Origin: Leidyana gryllorum EB-2025a
Taxonomy: Eukaryota > Apicomplexa
Assembly: GCA_048772705.1 (NCBI GenBank)
Contig: JBLWGC010000182.1
Span: forward strand, 96,482-160,481
Direction: 5' to 3'
Length of the DNA: 64,000 nt
How positions within the stretch are numbered: the stretch's first letter is position 1; each line of letters starts with the position of its first letter. This document shows positions 42,332-56,200 of the stretch, piece after piece. The notes beneath the pieces were generated by a model. The model was not told the origin of the DNA. It saw nothing but the letters and a program-made list of their open reading frames with translations, and made no database searches. The position numbers and the translations under genes were made by a program.

Positions 42332-44559
42332 CCAAAGTCTCTTGGTCAACCCTTCTCCTCCTCCGCTGCCGCCCACCGAAGACCCTATTGGCCACCAAAT
42401 ACAAACTTATATCAGTGAATATGTACAAATGAAGATCACCTGTCGTTATTTCCGGGGGGGTGGGACTTATATCAGTCTTCACTGCCGCCAACCCCTGAAG
42501 GTACTCCACGCTCAGCAGAGGCTCGACCTGAAAATTGTCGTTTAAATAGCGCCCGCCCGGGTGGGTGGGTGATTTTGGGGATAGCGCAGAGGCTCACTCC
42601 GCCTCTCTCCGTTTGCATTTTACTCACCAAATCGAATACGATCCCCCGAGGAAGAATGAAATGCGGCCCCGAAACTAGAGTGGGCAGATCACTCGGAGGT
42701 GGTATTTGATGCGGTAACACTTCCCCGCAAGTTTTGACCGTTATCAATCCAACAGCCAGCACCGTCTGCACTCTCATGCACTCAGCAAGGACGGCGTGCT
42801 CCAATTCGTCACATTCCATCATACAATGCTTTGCATACGTGTTCTGCACGGACACCCACAAAACATATATATAACTGTCTTGTTCGTTGCTCACCAAAAG
42901 CAACCGGTCGTCTGCGTCTTCTACGACAATGTCTGTTGTTCGTTGTTTTGGCAGTCGGGCTAACGCCACAGCTCTCTCCCAATCCAGATTACTCGCCAAC
43001 AGAAGTGAGAGGAACAAAGCCTTGCAATTGCGGTACAGCACACGCATCTCATACAACGGCAGCCCACTCGGACCTCCCAACTTGTCCACAGCCGCCTCGA
43101 TCGTATCCACAGCCGCCAAAGCAGCCTCTGCAGTCCGCACGCCAACCTCACCTTTGATCGAGTTACCCAATACGGAATCTGAGGAAGGAAAAGAGATGGA
43201 AGGAATCCGCCAGTCAACTACCAACCTGTGTAGTGGAAGTCTTGCTGCTCCGCCTTTGCCTTCAATTCAGCGAGAATCGGAATCTGCGCTGCGAGGACAC
43301 CGCAGTGTTTAGGTACGTCGCTCAAAAGACGTCGGATGGCTCTGGAATCTCGTATGAGATCGACAATCCCCTGAATGAGGTCCAACATGGCCACAGCTTT
43401 CTTGGATTTCTCAGCCAATGTGCCCGCTGCCAACTCGGCTTCCTCCAGAGCCTTCAAAGAGTCGGCAATGGCATCCGTTACTTCATCCTCAACTTTGCTG
43501 CTAGACACCGCCTCCGAATCGTCTCTGTTGACCTCGGACCCATGATGCAACCACCACAATGCCTGATCACTTTCTAATGCCTTCAAAGCGGCTTGGCAAC
43601 TCAGAACCAAACTGTTATCCGTGACCTCTATGTCGTTGTTGTCACCATAAGTGATTTTGAGTGGCAGCCAGTCACCCTTATCGTCACCCTTTAGCGTTGT
43701 TTGAACTTCGATTCCAAATGTCCGCAACAGGTTTCGAGCCTTCTCTACACCCGCCAGTCTCGCGCGCTCTTCCTCTTCAGCGTTCTTCAGCGACTCCGCT
43801 GCCAGTGTTTGAGTCTCCAGAATTGGAGCCAGAAACCAGTCGATATTTTCCCGGTCCAGCGCACTCTCATTTACGGCATCCGCCCCGGCAGCGGCTTCGT
43901 GATTGGCGAATCTGATGCATTTGCACAGATACGATATTTCCGACGTCATCCCCACAATCTCGCTGTATTTGGCCGCGTTGCCGGGTCTCATACACAGTGC
44001 GGCCACCCGCTGCGCTAACATGTACGCGTGAAGTTGCACCAGTGTGGTGGGATCGTAGTATCCAGGGTGTGCGAGTCCATAGTCGTAGAGTTTCGTCAGG
44101 ACCCTGGCAGCTCGGTCGTAGTGCACTCTGATGTACTTGCGACGTTCAGCGCTCGTCCGCAGCTTGTTTGTCATCAAACGATGTTCCGTCAGCTTCGCTT
44201 TCGACCAGGAGCGCTCAGCCCACGCCAGAAAACCGATGAGATACTTGTTAGTCGGTTGCAGTTCCTCGGGTAAACCCAGACGTATGCGACTTTTCCCTCG
44301 CGCCCGACGTCTCCCACCAGCCTTGACTGCCGGCTTCTTCTTCTTTATGGGCTCCTTCTCCACCACAATCATCTCCACCTGACCTCGGTATCGGGCACTC
44401 TTTCTATTACAATACTTGGTGTAAGCGATATAATCCCTCATCGTGACTCCATGGAACGACCTCCATGTTCGGACTGTGCCGAATACTGCTCGGATACGAA
44501 TAACGAGTGTGTGTGTGTTGTCACGAGTAGTCAGTCTCACCGTCCAATTCCACAGTCAT
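42311..44559 (-). CDS. SRP68: Signal recognition particle subunit SRP68
   Basis: Protein of the SRP S domain; with SRP72 it binds 7S RNA and helps target ribosomes to the ER. Six exons (introns 44486-44540, 43179-43225, 42844-42894, 42528-42627, 42385-42439) give 646 aa. The RNA-binding N-terminus shows HGVTMRDYIAYTKYCNRK followed by a Lys/Arg-rich stretch (KKKKPAVKAGGRRRARGK), then NKYLIGFLAWAERSWSKA as in the family. The C-terminus has ILPRGIVFDLVEPLL (family PCKPLFFDLAL) and ends GEGLTKRLWSTLWRR, matching the human SGLTGYIKGIFGFRS tail. The first exon is only 19 nt, and the last intron must be removed to reach this tail. Confidence 0.9.
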
Positions 44560-44707
44560 ACACCAAAATTCTTCCCCAACTATCGATGATTTCGAGTAGA
44601 AAGATAGAGTTACGTCACTGTTTGAGGGGGGGGGGTTCTGTTTGTTTTCATTTCAGGTCACATACACTATAAAGTTAAACGAATTCTAACATTGATTGCC
44701 TTCTTCC

Positions 44708-47700
44708 CTACACACTACCGGCAACTTGCCACTCCGCCAGTCTGCGATAGAACTTCTTGGCGTGGAATCGGGTGGCGAATTGTAAAATCATCTCGGCTCC
44801 TTCCGGCTGCTGAGGACAAGGACTCACGGTCATTGCCACCACACAACCGGACCGCACTGCAGAGAGATACATATTGGTCACATTTCATAGCTCCACTTAC
44901 ATTTCAATGCTTTCCCGTGTTGTCGGAAAAGACTGGTGGATTGGGCTCCACGTTCCAGTTTCCGGACGCGGCCCATCGGAATCTCAAAGTCAAAGTTCTG
45001 CATCTTCTTGTCGTGCATATACTTTAAAGATCTGCAGGGGGAGGAGTGGTTGAGAATGATGCTAGAGGCATAGAGCACTTACGTCAGGTCAGTACTACTC
45101 TTCCAGTAAAAGCTGGCGAACCCGGGTTTGCCAGCCTCGTCAATCACAGACATGACCGCTTTGCCTCCACGCCGAATCTTCTTTCTGATGTCGGTAGGCA
45201 GATCCTGTACGCCATTTGGATACTTGTCCGTCGTAAACTCCTCTGCATCAAGTGGCACTTCGTATGTGGTTAATGGGTAAAAGAGCGACGGCTTCAAATC
45301 GGCTCCATCCATACTCAACAAAGCGTACAACTCCTCCACCTTGCGTTTCAACAGAGCCTCCTTCTTGGGATGGAGGGCCTGTCCACACGATTTCAGAGCC
45401 TTCATGGACGAATCGGTGTTGGCGAGAGCCTTTATGTCATCACTGCTAATCAGACAAAGGGTATTGGCGAGGAATTCCGCCGCTTCGAACACAATCTGTT
45501 TCTTGGCATCACATCGCTGCTCTTTCATGCGACCAAAGGCTTTGCAAACCAGAATACCCAAATCGGATTGCTCCTCGGTGAATGCCTGATTGACACCATC
45601 GACCTTCTCAGCGGTCACATACGCCAAATACACCATGGCGAACCGAGTCAACTTGTCGAGACGCATAGTCTCAGTCTCTTGTTCCACCAACATGGCGAAC
45701 AGCGCCCGAGCAATACACACGGCACCTCTGGCGTCCAGTCCAATGTTCTCATAGGCGCGAACCCCTCGCGGCTTATAAAGAACCTCTCCGCTGCCAGCGC
45801 GCTCAGAGGAACGAGGTGACGTTGTGCTGCCGGTGTGCTGAACAGGCGAGTCCAAGGCAACGGGCGACCCGTCAGTGGTCGGAGACGCGTCACCCGTCTC
45901 GTCATCCACGTCGTCGCTCAAATCTTTCTCCAGAGCCTTCGCGTCTTTGGTCGTTAAGCGATTACTCTTAAATAGTCGACTGAAGGACTTGGTGCGGTCG
46001 GTACCCGAGAAATCTGCTCGCCACTCTGGCTCAGTAACAACCTCAGCACTCTCGTCTCTCTCAGCACCGCAGGGGGCGGGATGCAGATGCAACAATTGCA
46101 TTAGGATACGCAAAGCTTCAGTGGCAGTACACGCACTGACAGCGTCCACGTTGGCCTGAGACGCGGCAGCACACAAGACGTCCGTCAACAAGGGCATAGG
46201 AGAAGCCTCGACGAAGACTTTGGCAGCATTCCGGTCGCAGACCAATCTTCGCAGAACCTTCAGCCCTCCAATGACCAATTCAGCGTTCAGTTCCTCGCAG
46301 TCATCGAGAATCCCCAGAACAAAGTTGCAGAATCCACTGTCGACCATGTCATCAACAGCCCTCTTGTTGCTGGCCAGGACGGCGAAAAGAGCCAAGCCGT
46401 GTTCGTAAACCTTCTCGTGTTTGACCGAGTTGAGGTATCCAGTGATGATCTCAACACCGCGATTCTGGATGAACACTTCACGATTCTCCGGATGCCGACA
46501 CAACGAACCGAAGGTTTCGAAGACGAAAGCCAACATGTCAGGATCTGTCCTGGGCTTCTCCTCCAGGAGGTGAAGCAGAGCGGGCAGCAGGGCGCCGAAT
46601 TGCTCCATGAAAGCTGTGGTGTTCTCCAGAGTCAAATTCGAAAGGGTCCTCAAACTGGTGAGGATCAGCTCGTCCGGGATGTTGGACGAATTGGTGTAGA
46701 AACTCTCCAGAGCTTTGGATATGCCGCTGTCCAAGAACCGCTGAACATTATTCGGGATCAACGCCAAATTCGTCACAGCCTTAAACATTGAGCCCAAACA
46801 TCTGTAGGCACTCTCGCTTGCCAATCCATCATATTGGTGGATGGTCAGCAGTATGGCTTCAGCCGCTCCTCGGCCACCCAGGTGTTCCTTGAAGTCGTCT
46901 CGCTTGTAACTCAAATTGCACATCAGAATGGAGGCTGCGTTAGCCAAATCGTAATCAATTCTCCCCGTCATTGAGCTACGCATAATTCTGACGACCAGAT
47001 CGACACCCTTGGCGTTGCCAAACGCGTTAGCATTAGGCCCATGTCCGAGCACGAGGTTGCCGAGCGCCAAGCAGGCGTTCTGCTGCGTTCGAGACACATC
47101 AACGCTCTTCTTCTGAAGCTTCTCGCCTGAGAAATGGGCGCGGAGAACAGTGTGAGAACGGCAACGGGGTCACTTACATCGTTTGAGAAGGTCGGTCACT
47201 TTATCGATTCCCTCCAAGTCGCCAATGATCGTTTTGAGCTTAGGAATGGTGGCCATTGTACCGATACAGAAGAGGAGATCTGGGAGGAGATCTTGAGGGC
47301 TCTCAGGATTCTCAATGCGTTCCAGGAGACGCTCGGAGACGCGTTTTTTGACCAAGTCTTCGGTCCAAGACTCATTGATCATTGCTCGCAGTACTCTGAC
47401 GAGTTGACGAAGAACACCGAGACTGTAGCTGCGTTGATCGACGTCGTCCCATATTTTGCTGAGGATATTCAGAGCCTCAGTCCCGTCGTAGAAGGACCGT
47501 TGGTAACATATCTTCTCCATGAACTCGAGTCTCTTTATCAAGAAAGCCTCCTTCCTGACCGGATCGTTATCCATTCGCCAGCTGACGCCTTTCTGCACCA
47601 TTTGACAGACGATTAGAGCCGCTCTCTCCGAGGACCCGTACGCTTGGGCCCCCACTTTGGTGTGGAGAGCGCGCAAACAGCCGTTGACAATGTATTGGAC

Positions 47701-50700
47701 CAACTCGTTGTCTGAGAGACGGCCCATGGCATGGATGAAGTACTGAGCCGGAACTTTCTCATTCCCGGTAGGGAGCTCGCCGTCCTCCATCCCAATGCAT
47801 TTGAGGACATTGTCGGGATACTCGTGGAGTAATCCAAAGTTCATACACCCGAACGAGAACTCTCTGCCGTTAATGGTCGAGATGTTCTCAGTTTCTTCCA
47901 GCTGCTGAGTGCCACAAGCGAGATCTCCGGTTTTGCCAACGACAAAGTTGAATTCCTTCTGGAGAACTTGGTTATCTGCCAGATCCAACAACTCGCCATC
48001 TTCCTTGCGTAGGTTCCAGCGACGATATACTTCCTCCAATGTGAGCTGACCGGGCTGGACCTGGTTGAGGAGACGGCGGATTTCGTTGACCAAATGCAGA
48101 AGCTTTTCCTGAGTTGGCAAGTGCTTTTGATCATTGGCCAATATCACAATGCCCTCCAGCGTCTCCCGCAGGCCGTTGAGATCTCTCATGAAACTGCACG
48201 CTTCCTCATCTTCACTGATGAGTTTGAGAATCAACTCGAGGACCTCCTCGGCAGCCACAGCGTCCGTCTGGAGGATGTTGGTACATTCAGCCACCAGAGA
48301 AGGGATTGCTTTGGTGACAACACCGTCTCGGAGTTCACTGTTGTCACTGAAAGAACCCAATGCGCGGATGATCTGCTTCACCACATCCTCGCGAGGCGGC
48401 AGGGTCTTGAGAGCATCAGCCAACAGACTGTTGATTTTGTGCTTCTTGAGCTCCTGGAACTTCCCACGCTGTGCAAACATACCGCCGACGCCTGCCAGCT
48501 CACGGACGAGGTCCTGTTTGACATTGTCCTTTACTTCAGGGTCATCTTTGGCTGCCATCCACCGCTTCACGATCAGATCCAAAGCATCGTCGACCATCTC
48601 TTTGATTCCATCGCTCTCTTGACAAGACATGAGCTTACGAACCATATTGGCGTAACCATTGGCTCCCTCTATACTGCTTTCAGCCAGCTCCCGCACCTTC
48701 TTTTGACAGTCTTTGGTCTCGAACATGTTTGTCTTGCCTCCTTTGCGAGCGACAATGTTCCCGATCGCTTCCAAACCCTCACTGACAACGTTCGGCGAAC
48801 GTCGCAGACCCCAGACAGCAGTCATGATGGTGCTCTCGGCATCGCGACCCATCTCGCGAAGCCCTTCATGATCATCGCGACCCTTCTCAATTGCTTCAAC
48901 ACATTGCTCGTCGGCTGCAAAGTGTCCAATGAATCTGATGACAGCTTCACTGACTTCAGAGTCTTTGCAGTAACGCTCGAATATCTCCCAGGTAGACTTG
49001 AGGAAACCAGTTTCCAAGACTTTCTTTTTCAAGATCTCGAACGTCTCGGGATGCGCACACATCAGATCGAGCACCTCATAAGAGTCTCTCAGGAAAGGGC
49101 GGGTCTTGCGCACCAAACTCGATGGATCTTTGCGATGAATCATATCCACCATAGCGTTCATCATCCGCGGAATCATAGCCTTCACTCCGTACGGCGACAT
49201 CTCAGTCTGCTGTGGAGACTTGAGACCGCTCAGCTCGTCACCCAGAAGATCAACACGGGGCTCGAACCGTTGGCATAAACGTCTAGCGACCAAAGTGATA
49301 CTCGTCAACGCTTGAGCATCCCCTTTGCAGCTGGCTTCCATATACTCCGCCAACATGGCGATAGCTTTGGGAGCCAATTCATAGGTGTCGTCTACATTCT
49401 CGGTACTGCAGGGAATGAAGACCTCCAATTTCTTCAGGACATCCAGGAGCTCATCGCGGAATCCCTTCGGTTGTGTACTCAAAAGTTCGACGATCTGAGC
49501 AAAGTACTTTTTTATCCAATCTTCGGCCCCGAAGTTGACCAAGAAATCTCCCACAGCGACTTGGAGGTGTTTCGACGCGGGATGCGCCTCCATGAGATCT
49601 TGGACCACATCGAGTAAACCGGTAGCTTCGAGGTCTGACCGGTCCATTCTCGTTGTCATCGCTGTCAACAGACTGATGGTGGACACAACTGCCACAGAGT
49701 CATCCCGACAGGTTCCCAAGTTTCGACCGAAAGCCTTGCAAGCTTTCTGCAAAGCATTCGGGTTGCGGCCAAGTGCTTTGCGGAGGATCGCTCCGTGGTC
49801 TCCGCTGATGACGGCGATTCTCTGCAGCCCAGCGCAGGCCATCTCAGCATTCGCTGGCTCCTCAGTACTGAACTGATCAACTATCTTGAGCAAAGCTTCG
49901 CAACCGCCACACTCGGCAAAGAGAGCAACCATGTCTGCACCAATTTGACTTTCGAGGTTCGCACTTCCAAACATCTGGACGATGCAGCTCAGCGCATAGT
50001 GACGGTCTTCTGTCTTTGTAGCTCGGTTGAGCGAGTTGACCATCTCTTGAACTCCCAACTTGAAGTTAGGATCCTTCACAGTGTTGGGTCCAGCCAACAG
50101 GCCCATTGTTGACACCAGCGTAGGAACAGCTTGTGGATCGGACTTCATGATTTCCGGCATTACCTCCATGAGATACTTGTTGAACTCCATGGCACCAGCA
50201 GCGTAAAGGGGATTGCGTTCGTGAGCCAGCAGCGTTCGTCCAGCATCGAGAGCCGACTTGAAGACCTCTTTACTCAACTCGGTACTCGAGGCATTGCCTT
50301 GGGCCTCATGAGCGATGGTTTTCAAGAGGTTCAATGCTCCGTTCTTCAACAGCAAGCTGCTATGTGGTCGGCCTACTTGCGCAGTATTCTTCATGATGCC
50401 GACAGCGTCCTTCGAGCAGACTTCCATTTCACTGCTGCCACCAGCGCCTTTAACCGCATTCATTGACTCGAAGAAGGCCCCAACAGCATCGCCAACCCCG
50501 TTCTTGCTGGCATGTTTGGCAGCATCAGCAGCTTGCGTGAGATCGCAAAGCGAAGCCAACGCCTTCTTTCCAGTCACCATGTCGCGATTGCGGGCCGCAA
50601 GGCCGAGATGGTTGATCTGTTCCGAGACCTCTCTCCGAGCTTCTTCCACAGGAGTTAACAGACGAGTCAATGACATACACATCTTGACAATGTCGGGTTT

Positions 50701-53196
50701 GTTCGGATACCCTCGACTGGCGGCCTTCACGATATCCATGGCCCCGGATGCTCGGAGTGCCTCTGCACTCTCGGCAGAGCGCTGAGCGACGAGTAACAAA
50801 CTTCTCAAACCGTGTCGTTGAATTTCTTCGTGGACGGCAGCCTTCTGTAGCAAGCTGATGACTTGCTTGGCAGTGCCCATCTTGACAAAGTCTTTGGAGA
50901 CATCAGCAGTCTTAGCTTCGAGCAACTGGGCCATACATTCCAGAACTGAAGCCAAGACTTTACGGGAATCCGGATACTTCCGCATGACACTACTGAGTCC
51001 CTCGAGGACACGCTGAGCTGCTTCATCATCCTCAAAGTTGTCGCCCGCCAAGATAGTTTGAACACATTTCAGGGAGTTCAACAGTGAATTGTCGTCCGCA
51101 CACGATTCGAATTGAAGCGCGCTCTTCATACCGGAACTCAAACAGACAGTCACCATCTTGTGAGCTATGGCGCCAGTGTTGCCGGGGACAACTTTCTGAG
51201 TAGTGGACAAACAACCGAAACACGCTTTCAGCAGCTGTTGTTGGCTGACGAAACTGGACGCTTGCAACATGTGGGTTGCGGCTTTGATCAACGACTCCTC
51301 CACTTTGAGCTCCGAGACTTTGTCACGCAATCGGTCAATGTTGACGAGACCGTTGATGGTGGCAAAGTTGTTCATTAGCTCATCCACATGGCTCTTCGGA
51401 CTGGAGCTCGACTTGACAACGGCATTGACGGCTTTAGCGAGATCATCTTCGCTCGCTGTCTGCGTCAGCAACTTGCTGCACTGATGGGTAATGGCCGAGG
51501 AGGTCTGTGTGTATTTCAAACAGAGATCCAGAACTCCCTCAGTGAGGTTAGTGGTGTTCTTGGGGTCCATGGCGCTCAGCTTTGTTAAAAGCTGAATAGC
51601 GGCCTCGCCACCGTCCAAGTCCGTCGGCTCGAGGGTGCGGATGCCTTTCAAGATGCCCGGAACCCAGCCAGGCTGCATCTCCTCCCCAAGCAGTCCATTG
51701 AGGAGCTTAAAAGTGGCACCACCGCCAGTGATGCCCTCCTGGCCTTCCAAACACTTGAGGACTTTCTGATCCACCTTCTGAGCCAAGAGATCGTTACGAA
51801 TGTTTGATTTGGCTGCAGCCATCACAGCGACTTCGCCCAAGAGAGCAATGGCGCACTCGCCTCTAACCCCCCCCTTGTCGATGGAGTCAACGCACACCTT
51901 GAGAGCCTGTTTGTCTTGGACCAGGAGGCTTCCAGTATCAGCATCGCGGTCAGTCAACTTGGCCAAGGCCTTCAGACATGCAGAGATGAGCTCCTCGTGC
52001 TCCTTCGCGGCAGTGCTCTTGGTGCCAACACGTCCCAGAATCTCTAACAAACACTTCGTGGCGCCTCTCTCCTTCAAATCCTGGCAATGGGCCGGATCGT
52101 CGGCGGCAATGGTGGCAACCATTTGAGCCGCGCCTTTGAGGGCATTCATTTGTTGGACATCGCTCATATCGAGCTTTGCCACAGCCCCCTTGAGAACATC
52201 AACGAGGGGTTTGTTACCGCCCTTATTTGCCCAATCGGTGGCAAATGACGGTACATACGAGAGTGCCGTGAGTAGACCGAGTGCCGCAAAGGACTCTGAG
52301 CCACCCCGCGACATCTTGTTGAGGACATCCTGCAGCTTGTCGGGTCCGATAAGAGTCGCGAGAACACTGCTTCCGAGTTGAGTAAATCGAGAGCTCGAGT
52401 GGTGTACTTCCATGAGCCCGATCAGCGCTTTGATGGAACGGTCGTCTTCGGTGCGAGCGTCAACGGGTATCTTCATTAGCAGCTCGACTGAATCGATAGC
52501 GAACTGAAGCCCATTGCGGTCATTGGGTGCCCGCAGCGCAACACGCTGAGCAGCTTCCAAGAGAGCCGTTGGGGCGCCACTGGCAGAAATTCGACCGATC
52601 ATCTCCTCTGAGGAGAGTCCACCAGAGAGGTAGGCGCAGAAACAGAGTCCCTGTGTGGCATTGAGATTGTTGTCGTCGAGACCCTTTACGGCCTCAGGGA
52701 CACCAGCCTCGGTACAGGTTGTGACTCCGGACTTGGTGAGGTCGGCGTAGATACTTTGGAGATGGTCCCAGGTGGCATGAGGGGCGTGAATATGTAGAGA
52801 TTGGGTGAGAAGCGCCGATACAACGCTCGCGATTCCCTGATCGACGGCTTGAGCTTTCAACAAGTCGTCAGGTTCCGTGAGAAAACTTCGACAGATACCA
52901 ACAAGCGTCTTAGCCGTAAGGCTAACAATCTCAGGATCGTTCTCATGACGGGTTAAAATTTGGTCAAATTCCAGCATCAGATCCTCTTCTATACACGTAT
53001 AACTATTGTCGACATATTGGCGGTTAGTCACAGAACAAAGATCACTCAGAGACCGTAGTCCGAAGACTAACATTCTCTTGAAATCTCTCTGAGCCTTCAC
53101 ACTGAGTATAGTTTGTCCCACATTGGGATCAGGTCGTCGGTCTCGACCTCCGCGGCGAACCGCAGATTTCGAAGACGCGAGTTGGGGGGACGACAT
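44708..53196 (-). CDS. Giant armadillo/HEAT-repeat protein (about 2,780 aa)
   Basis: One of the largest genes here: a 6,019-nt first exon and three introns near the 3' end (47127-47177, 45032-45082, 44857-44900). Nearly the whole length is a helical solenoid of roughly 40-residue repeats, for example QQNACLALGNLVLGHGPNAN and ILTSLRTLSNLTLENTTAF. A disordered Ser/Thr/Asp-rich break lies near residues 2370-2440. The last 150 residues (FYWKSSTDLTSLKYMHDKK, MILQFATRFHAKKFYRRL) look like a PH-type fold, which would add a lipid- or protein-binding end. Similar very large ARM proteins exist in alveolates; the function is unknown to me. There is no membrane segment. Probably a cytoplasmic scaffold. 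Confidence 0.85.
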
Positions 53197-53285
53197 TATT
53201 AAAACAGACAAAAAGTGATCAAATGAATGGTTCGTCAAGTCCTAAGTGTTTCAGAGACACCGTCTCCAGCCATCTGAAAAACTTT

Positions 53286-56200
53286 TTATTGGAATCGCTT
53301 CTCCTGAAGATGCTCGAAGCCCATTCTGATTCTCCAGTTTTGCGCTTGCTGTATTGTGAAAAGCCTATTGAATGAGGGAGTTTTCTCTTCTTCCTCTACT
53401 TGGTATGCTTTTATCGTCGTGTTATGTGGACTTTCGTTCGTAAACCGCCACAAGTTCTCCGTGAATGAGACAGTGGGGTTGTCGTCGACCTTGAATAACT
53501 CGCGGGTGTCCGTAATGTCGCCGCAAATCTTGAGATTTGCTTTCCTCTGTCTCTCGAGTTCTGCCTCGACCTCCTTTTCGTGCTCCCCAACCTCTGTGCT
53601 GCTCTCAATCCCTTTGCTGCCGTTGGTTTCTTCGCTCTCGAGGGCGTTCTGGCTTTCGTTATTATCTATGGCCGACTTGGTGGTGGTAACAGATCGCTGC
53701 TTGACCTGTGTGTGCGGCTGTGGATCGAAAGACCAGTCCTCTTGAGTTGGACATCTGTGGTGGTTGATGGCACTCTTGAACACCGGAACGGTGGTGATGA
53801 GTTCTGCCGCTGGCTCCTTCGTTGCGAAATACTCCTGCAACACGGTGTTTATCTGGCTTTCCCAAAACTTGTGCTCTTCGATGATGAGTTGAGCGTCCAG
53901 TCGCCTCCGCATTGGTCCGAGGTACTTGGCGACGTCTTGCTCGATCTTATCCTTTTTCGGACGGTATCCTGAGGTGGGTTTGAGCCCTTCCAGAAGGAGC
54001 TCCGTGATCTTTTGCGGACAGATCGGTATCTCGATACTTGCGGATCCATCTGCATTATGCATATTGCACGTCTTCATGTCCTCGGAAATTGCAGCTTTCA
54101 ATCTGTCAAAGTCGAAGAGCTTGTGAAAGTGGACGCACAAATCTCGCAACATCGGCAAATAGTCGGACTGCTGGAGCACCTCGTTCGCGCACAACTCGTC
54201 TGTGTACTCTTGGAAAGTCTTGGATTCCCCCAACATTTTGTCGATCGCGCCCCTCATGGAGATAAAATCGCGGATGATCTTGTTGATCCGGGGTCGCAGT
54301 TCCGGCCGGACATTGTCGTGAATGAAAGATTCAATCTCGGCGTCGAATTCCTCCTTGTCTGGCAACAAACGACACAAACCTCCTACGAGCCCTTCGTAGG
54401 GAAGCTTGTGGAATGGAGCCATCAATCGGCCTGGTATGCCTGCAACTGGTGTCGAGGGCGGCGCATCACCATTCGTGTGCTGTCCATCCGAGTCGATGGG
54501 AAGACTGAGAGTTTGGTAGATGCAGATCGGTTTGGTCGGCCACCCAACTTCGCAAAGCACCCAGCAATTGGAGATGTCCTCCACATCGGTTGCCCCAGAG
54601 GGTCGCTGACTTTTGTATTCTTCATTCTCGGCAGCCGATTTGTCGACTTGTAATCCTCGAATGAGCATAAACTTCTTGCCGGTGGGGAGGACAAAGTTAA
54701 TGACGGAATGGCCCTCTATCGTTTCGAGTGTCGCATCCAGAAACCGCGGCCGGAAGAGGTGAGGGGAGAGGAAGTCGGACACACCCTGGAAGTCCAACGC
54801 ATAACGCGCGGCCAACTCTTTCTCAGCGAACGAAGGCTTGACTGCAAGAGAGTTGATGTGCCAATACTGTGGACGATTGAACTGCAACCATTCCGAGGGT
54901 TTCACAGTCGTAGGCCCCACTGGCACCGGATTGGACAACTTAGCCCTGTCCAACTTTTTCAATTTCAGTGGGTCCTTCACCCAATCAGTGTTCGTCGAAG
55001 CGTCCACTTTTCCTTTCCTTTTCAACTGGATCAGTTCGGCCTTCCATTCCTCAATCTGTTCCGGACTCCACTGCTCGTGGGAAGTGTCTACTATCTCTTT
55101 CACTTTGGGCTTCTCGAGGATCATCCGGCCGCTTTTTTTCGATCGCTTCCCCTTACTTTGAGTTGCAGCATCCTGTGTCGCAGGCGTCTGTTTAATCGTC
55201 TGACTTCCGGCCGTCGGGTCCACCACGGCTTGAAGATTGCTCGCTACGGACTCTTCTTCTGTTCCAGTTCCCTTCTGCGAGGTCGGGGTGATGATAGTTT
55301 TACCTTCTGTGACGAGAGAGTCTTTCACAACATACTCAGTGCCCCGGTCTGTCTTTTGTCCTGGATTGTAGGACAGCACTTTATAAACACCGAGTCGCTG
55401 CTCGAGTTCCACAACGCGTGGCCGCACCCTCGCGGTAGTCTCGTGAACTACTTTTCCCAATGGGGAGTTTCCGAGACTTTCTCCTCCTTTCGTCCCCGAT
55501 TTTGCCAAATGATTATTCACCAAATTCCGTAAAGTCTGACTCATCATCTCGGGCGCAAAAGTCGTCTCTTTTGGCTCAACAACATTGAGAGCCTCAACTT
55601 CCTCCTTTGTCTTCTCGGGTTCGTACTTCCAGTTTACTACTCGCAGCATCCTGTCCAAATCACTCTCACTGATCTGCCTCACGAGATCAAGTTCCACACC
55701 CGTTTTGGCCGCCACATATTCACGAGTGTTTGCCGTTCTCTCCTCCTCGAGTACCTGAAGGACAATTTTCCCCAAGTTGTGAGATGGTGCTGGGAGACAC
55801 CCGGTGCTGAAGATCCGTTCGACCATCAGATCACCGATCGCAACAGCGGGCGTGTTGTTGTCCTTCTCACTTGACGCAGCACGCTTGTCTCCTGTCGCTG
55901 CACAGCTCGTCCTGTTGATGTCTCCGGCGCTGGTGATCTGCTCTGCCGTCTCATCACTGCAAGTCTCGAGGGTGGCAGTCGTAGCTGTGGTCTTTTCAGC
56001 ATCAATGACTGACCCTTTGCTAACCGGGGGGGTGTGGGTCATTTTGTAGCCTCCGTAGTAGTGCAAAAACTCCTCGACGGTCGGATACTTCTCGCAGTCG
56101 ACGGCACTGAGATAGACTGGCAGTGCCTTGGAGTCTGCTTCTTTCTCATCTTTGCTTAGAAGAACTTGATCGCCTTTGACCTCGGAGTGTTTTCCCTCAC

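Noticed and set aside
41793-42509. 238-codon minus-strand frame running past SRP68
   Set aside because: Reading through would replace the conserved SRP68 C-terminus and overlap two other genes. Removing the 55-nt intron 42385-42439 gives the expected tail and stop.
48094-49278. 394-codon plus-strand frame
   Set aside because: Exactly antisense to the giant armadillo protein; its composition is the mirror of Leu/Ala/Glu-rich helices. A shadow frame.
54012-55532. Long plus-strand frames of 213 and 274 codons
   Set aside because: Antisense to the 1,397-aa gene, with no family or splice support.
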